Shown here: piece after piece, positions 59,893 through 64,000 of the stretch | Layout of the letters: each line of letters begins with the position of its first letter | Position numbering within the stretch: position 1 is the stretch's first letter | The notes under the pieces: model-generated | What the model was told of the DNA's origin: nothing | The model's input: the letters and a program-made list of their open reading frames with translations, nothing else | Database searches by the model: none | Position numbers and translations under genes: made by a program | DNA from: Siphonodentalium dalli | Taxonomy: Eukaryota > Mollusca > Scaphopoda > Gadilida > Siphonodentaliidae | Reading direction: 5' to 3' | Assembly: GCA_032622095.1 (NCBI GenBank) | Contig: CP136063.1 | Location: 115,094,723 to 115,158,722, forward strand | DNA length: 64,000 nucleotides

Positions 59893-61938
59893 ATGTCTGT
59901 CTGTCTGTCTGTGTCTGTCTGTCTGTGTCTGTCTGTCTGTAGACACTTTACGAGTAATGCGATAACTCAAACATTTTCTATCCGATCGGAACCAAATTTT
60001 GTATATGGGTTTCTCAGCGCGAAATACAGATCGAGTTCGAATTTGGGTTTGATCCGAGTTTTTGTTAGAGTTATGGCCCTTTTTCAACTTAGAATTCACG
60101 CATTCTGCCATAACTCAAACATTTTTTATCTGATTTGAACCAAATTTGGTATGTGAGTTTCACAGCCCAAAATACAGATCGAGTTCGAATATGGGTTTGA
60201 CCCAATTAATTTTAAAGGAGTTATGACCCTTTTTGAGAATTTTTTTTTTTTTTTTAAATCGATTTTTTTTAGATTTAGATCCTTAGTAAATTTAGCATAT
60301 ACAAATATTCAATTTTGTTTGAACTTTAATATAAACAATACAAAAAAAATTTAAATAATAAAAACAAATTTGACACTTTCATTTATTTTAGTTTTATACG
60401 ATTAATTAGGTGTGATATCCTGTTTTGAAAATATGAAGATTTTATTGCAATAGTTTCATGTAATATAATGATATCAATAAATTACCATGTGATCATCCAA
60501 CATCCAGATTATATGAGAGGACATTTTATAGATGTTGTCATTCCAAGTGAAATCTGTTATGAAATGAGTGATGACATATGATACAGAGCTATGGTGGGTC
60601 AAGATAAACAACACTGGTGGCTGGCTGTTTGTTTATTCTAACTGTCAAATTGATTAATGGCAGCATAAGACTGGTGTTTCTCCTATTCTTGAAATTTCAC
60701 TACAGGGTGAGATAAGCCTCCCCCCCCCCCCCCCACCTATATAAGTGTCTTCTAAATTCCATTAATTTGCTTCAAAAATAATTAACCCTTTCCAAGGTTT
60801 CCATAGACACATGCTATAATGTACATGGACTCTTCCTCATATCTCTTAATATCTATTGGGTATCTTTGCACACTATTCACTTCTATCAATTTTGGTATTG
60901 ACTGATTAATTGATTTTTGAAAAATATATTAACCCTTCAGACATTAATTAATTAAAACAACAGCTGATAGCCAATATGATTTATATATGCAATGGGAAAC
61001 AGGCAGATAAATATACATGACTATTGTAAGTGATTACTTGTTTTGAAAATCAATATGGTAGATGTTAGTATTTCCAGGAACCTTATTTTCCCATTTGTTC
61101 ACATTTTCATGGTTGATTGAATTTTAGGGGCCACAGAGCACTTAAAAGATTAACATTGAAGGTTGGGCTTTTAGTGTCCAAGCTACTTGTAAAACATTGT
61201 AATGTGTGAAACCATTCAAATGAGGGCTAACTTACTTTCTTTTATATGAACGATTTAGTGGTCATAGGGGCCAGCATCCCCATCATATTATGTCTGTATA
61301 ACATTATATAGATAATACTTTTGAATTGTATAAACTACATATATTTTTGAAAACCATACACCCCTGTTATGAAACACTTAATCTTATTTAATACACAGGT
61401 CAGATCTGATCTTATATCTGTCCATGTTTGATAAACAAATAACTGGGGAATATGGGGGAAGGGGGGGGGTAATTAAAGTACCATTTAAATATGAGATGGA
61501 ATCCCCTACATGTATGTCGTTCTAAACAGTCTGGCTTGTCAACAAATTATAATTTCTCTTTAGAAGTGAATAATAAATTTTGAATATCTGGCATGTCAAA
61601 AGTGGCAAAGATAGGTATTTATCACTTTTGCTTCCAATGAGTTAACTTAAACTCCTAAACATGTCCTCCGAAATCAATAAACCATTGGATCTCACAGTGA
61701 GAGGTCCTTGTGTGAATAGGGACAGAGTTATGAGATTTAAAACTACATGTACTCCTCCCCAACCCAAATACTTTAACCCTTTCTTAAGACAAATTATTTG
61801 AACTTTTGATTTCAAGTTGGGTACTGATATATGGATTAATTCCCGTGATCATATCTTTGACAAATTATCAGTTATGGCTAGTCGCTATCGCCAAGGTATG
61901 GGTTAAACATCTGCCGATCGTGATCGGCCTCTCGTTAA
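59738..61938 (+). mobile_element. Helentron-like element with long GTCT microsatellite
   Basis: 5' end TTTATGTTTACCCATACC, palindrome ATACCATAGTATGGTA, then a long TCTG microsatellite (about 59807-59940) and GACACTTTACGAGTAATGCG. A block GAACCAAATTTTGTATATGG to GAGTTATGGCCC is duplicated at about 59988 and 60137. 3' end at 61886-61938 with hairpin GCCGATCGTGATCGGC and CTCTCGTTA. The interior is non-coding; a C run lies at 60720-60734. Confidence 0.82.
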
Positions 61939-62430
61939 ACATGGTATTAAATTGGAGCATGTAAGCATGCTTGTTTCTTTGTAAATAATACACAATAAAA
62001 CGCTGAGGGACTGGTGTATTGTGCCAGTAAATGCAAACTCTGAATATACACTTCTACTTGTAAAGGGTATTTTGAATGGAGAAATTGCCTCCGAACAAAG
62101 AGATCCCAGGTCCAGCTGAGCTTAACTCATTCAATACAACCACTGAAATAAACCAATTTTAAATTGTTGTGATCGATGGAAATATCTCAGTCATAGGAAA
62201 GTGGGTCTGTAGTGTGTGATATCAAACCGTGCTGAATGAGTTAAAGTTAATGTTGCATATGTTTGTGTTGTCACCACACAATTTGAGAATGGAAGATGTA
62301 CCTCTGACATGATGTGTCCATGTCTAAAACAAACTTGTGTCTTATTATACTTTACAATTTGGCATCATATTTACTAATTTAAACAGATATGTGGTTCATC
62401 ACATTTGTGGAAGTTCCATCTAAAAAAAAA

Positions 62431-62452
62431 AATATATATATATATATATATA
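62431..62452. repeat. AT dinucleotide repeat
   Basis: About ten TA units after an A run. Confidence 0.9.
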
Positions 62453-62454
62453 TG

Positions 62455-63260
62455 TGTTCATGTACATAAAAAGTACGGGTAGAATGAGTGAGGAAAATTG
62501 TTTTTTAGTCAGAACTTCCAACAACTGTGGTAAGTATGAATTCACAATGGGAAACAAGGTTCATATACATGTTGATTACTACACTTGTAATAGCTGAAGA
62601 AAAAAAATTTGCCCGAGAACCAAATAATTTTGTTTGTTTGGCCTAATAGGTCTTTTTTAATAATTTATAATATTAACATGACTTGTAAGATAACCTGAAC
62701 CTCATTTAAATATTTGGTCATACACCTCATTACCTAAGACACATGTTTCCTGGCTCAATATAAGGGTCTGTGCATCATTGCATGCTCAGTGCTCAGATAA
62801 TTAAAGGTTATGACAGTTTGTTTCTACTCTGACACCCAACACACTGAACTATTCTTTTGTTGATAAGAAGTTCTGTTTCATTTTGAATGATTTACCATTT
62901 TCAAACAAATATTGTCATTGAAATGAAAATAAATGTTCTACCTACCCTGTCTGAAAAATATGGGTGGAAGTGTAGAAACCAAACTAATTATAGATATTAA
63001 GACCTTTTATTGTGGTTTCTCGTTATCGGACATGGCTGTTGATTTCAGTCCAGACTCAATATTAGTAAATTCGGGCGTTGATTTTTCGCCGCACCTCGGA
63101 ATACCGACAAAAAAAATCCAGCTTATGTACATGTACTAACAAAATTATGTTCTAATATCACTGTATGTGCCAATTTCATTAAAATACATTGATTCATCAG
63201 TAAAGCTTACCACCAGTTACTATATTCGCCCAACACAATGAAGTTGAATGAACCAATATG
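62455..63260. other. AT-rich sequence, no gene
   Basis: A 68-codon ORF at 62933-63139 has no recognised motif. Confidence 0.35.
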
Positions 63261-63261
63261 C

Positions 63262-63959
63262 CACTTTCATGTGTGCCCATACCATGTATGGTACACATAA
63301 TGCTGATGTCCAGATCAACCATCTGCCGGCCATAGACACTTGCTATCCAACACGATTACTCGAGTATTTTTTATCGGATCGTGTTCAAATTTTATGTGCA
63401 TCTCTATGACTATGATGACACACCCCTGACCTGTATAGTTTTTGGTATCGATCAGTTGATCGGTTTAGAAATTATTAACACATTGCATTCACACATGGGC
63501 ATGTGCTATCAGATGCTATAACCGAAGTATTTTTATAACCGAAGTATTTTTTGTCTGATTATGTTCATATTCGATATGTAGGTTTATGATGACACACCCC
63601 TCATCTGAATAGTTTTTGGTATTTATTGTTTGATCGGTTTAGAAAATAATTAACCCTTCACACACATGCTATCCAATGCAATAAGTTGAACATATTTCTT
63701 CTGATTTGCCTCATATTTCTTACCTAGGTTTTTCTTAGCATGTTCATCATCTGTATGGTTTTTGGTATTGTTTAATTAACCCTTTTCACTCTTATGTTTA
63801 CGTAGAATTCACCCAAGCTTCTATTGTTGTAATCTTTGAAGATTAACATTGAATATTGTGGATTTTAGATTCCAAGCTGAAAATAGCTAATCACTATCGC
63901 CAAGGTATGGGTTAAACATCTGCCGATCATGATCGGTCTCTACGATCTGCTTCTCGTTA
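63262..63959 (+). mobile_element. Short Helentron-like element
   Basis: 5' end GTGTGCCCATACCATGTATG with TGTACC-type palindrome, no GTCT microsatellite. Two to three core units carry TATAGTTTTTGGTATCGATC. 3' end (63893-63959) is CGCCAAGGTATGGGTTAAAC, hairpin GCCGATCATGATCGGT, then CTCTACGATCTGCTTCTCGTTAG split by an extra 13-base duplication. It resembles the core of the minus element at 21100-24875 more than the 55- and 59-kb copies. Confidence 0.78.
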
Positions 63960-64000
63960 GCTTAACTTTACAACGTGCGTGCATGCACCAACAAGGGTGA

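Noticed and set aside
59765-60111. ORFs of Cys-Leu-Ser-Val and Thr-Asp-Arg-Gln repeats
   Set aside because: Translations of the TCTG microsatellite of a Helentron-like element.

Overview
This is a stretch of AT-rich animal nuclear DNA: split exons with GT/AG introns, microsatellites, transposon relics and one 100-base assembly gap (57532-57631). The gene content and the kind of mobile DNA (Helentron-type elements with a GTCT microsatellite and tandem cores, DIRS-like gag, many foldback elements) suggest a marine invertebrate, most likely a mollusc. That assignment is an inference. There are no bacterial operons, rRNA, convincing tRNA or CRISPR arrays.

The one gene identified with confidence is GNB5, the G-protein beta-5 subunit, on the minus strand. 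Seven coding exons run from a start codon at 30757 down to 4233. They encode about 263 residues that follow Gbeta5 in order (N-terminal helix, then WD repeats). The last roughly 90 residues must lie left of base 1. Introns hold the rest of 4-30 kb and are full of hairpin elements, one hAT element with a BED-finger relic, a Helentron-like element, a 7-unit satellite with terminal inverted repeats, and TA-flanked elements. The left edge (1-1452, minus) is a decayed DIRS-like retrotransposon gag with two frameshifts.

Right of GNB5, at 37.4-39.45 kb on the plus strand, lies a set of candidate exons of an unrecognised gene. The two at 39.16-39.44 kb have good splice sites and one continuous phase-0 reading frame.

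From about 39.9 to 52.9 kb I read a nest of transposons. An outer long-TIR element (ends ACTAAACAACGAACAC) is interrupted first by a foldback element with 8-bp target duplications (39955-44046). That element carries a decayed transposase and itself contains a hAT element (40381-41673). The outer element is interrupted again by a 6.7-kb Helentron-like element (about 44191-50934). This one holds another 8-bp-TSD foldback element (45403-47980), a 13-unit satellite with higher-order structure (about 48090-50110) and a minisatellite. A Harbinger-like element with a nested hAT follows (53267-55145).

The last 9 kb holds three more Helentron-like elements (55.5, 59.7 and 63.3 kb), a small TIR element, the gap, and featureless AT-rich DNA. 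Biologically the window is one signalling gene in a dense transposon landscape. The most interesting content is the nested layering and motifs that recur across unrelated element families.
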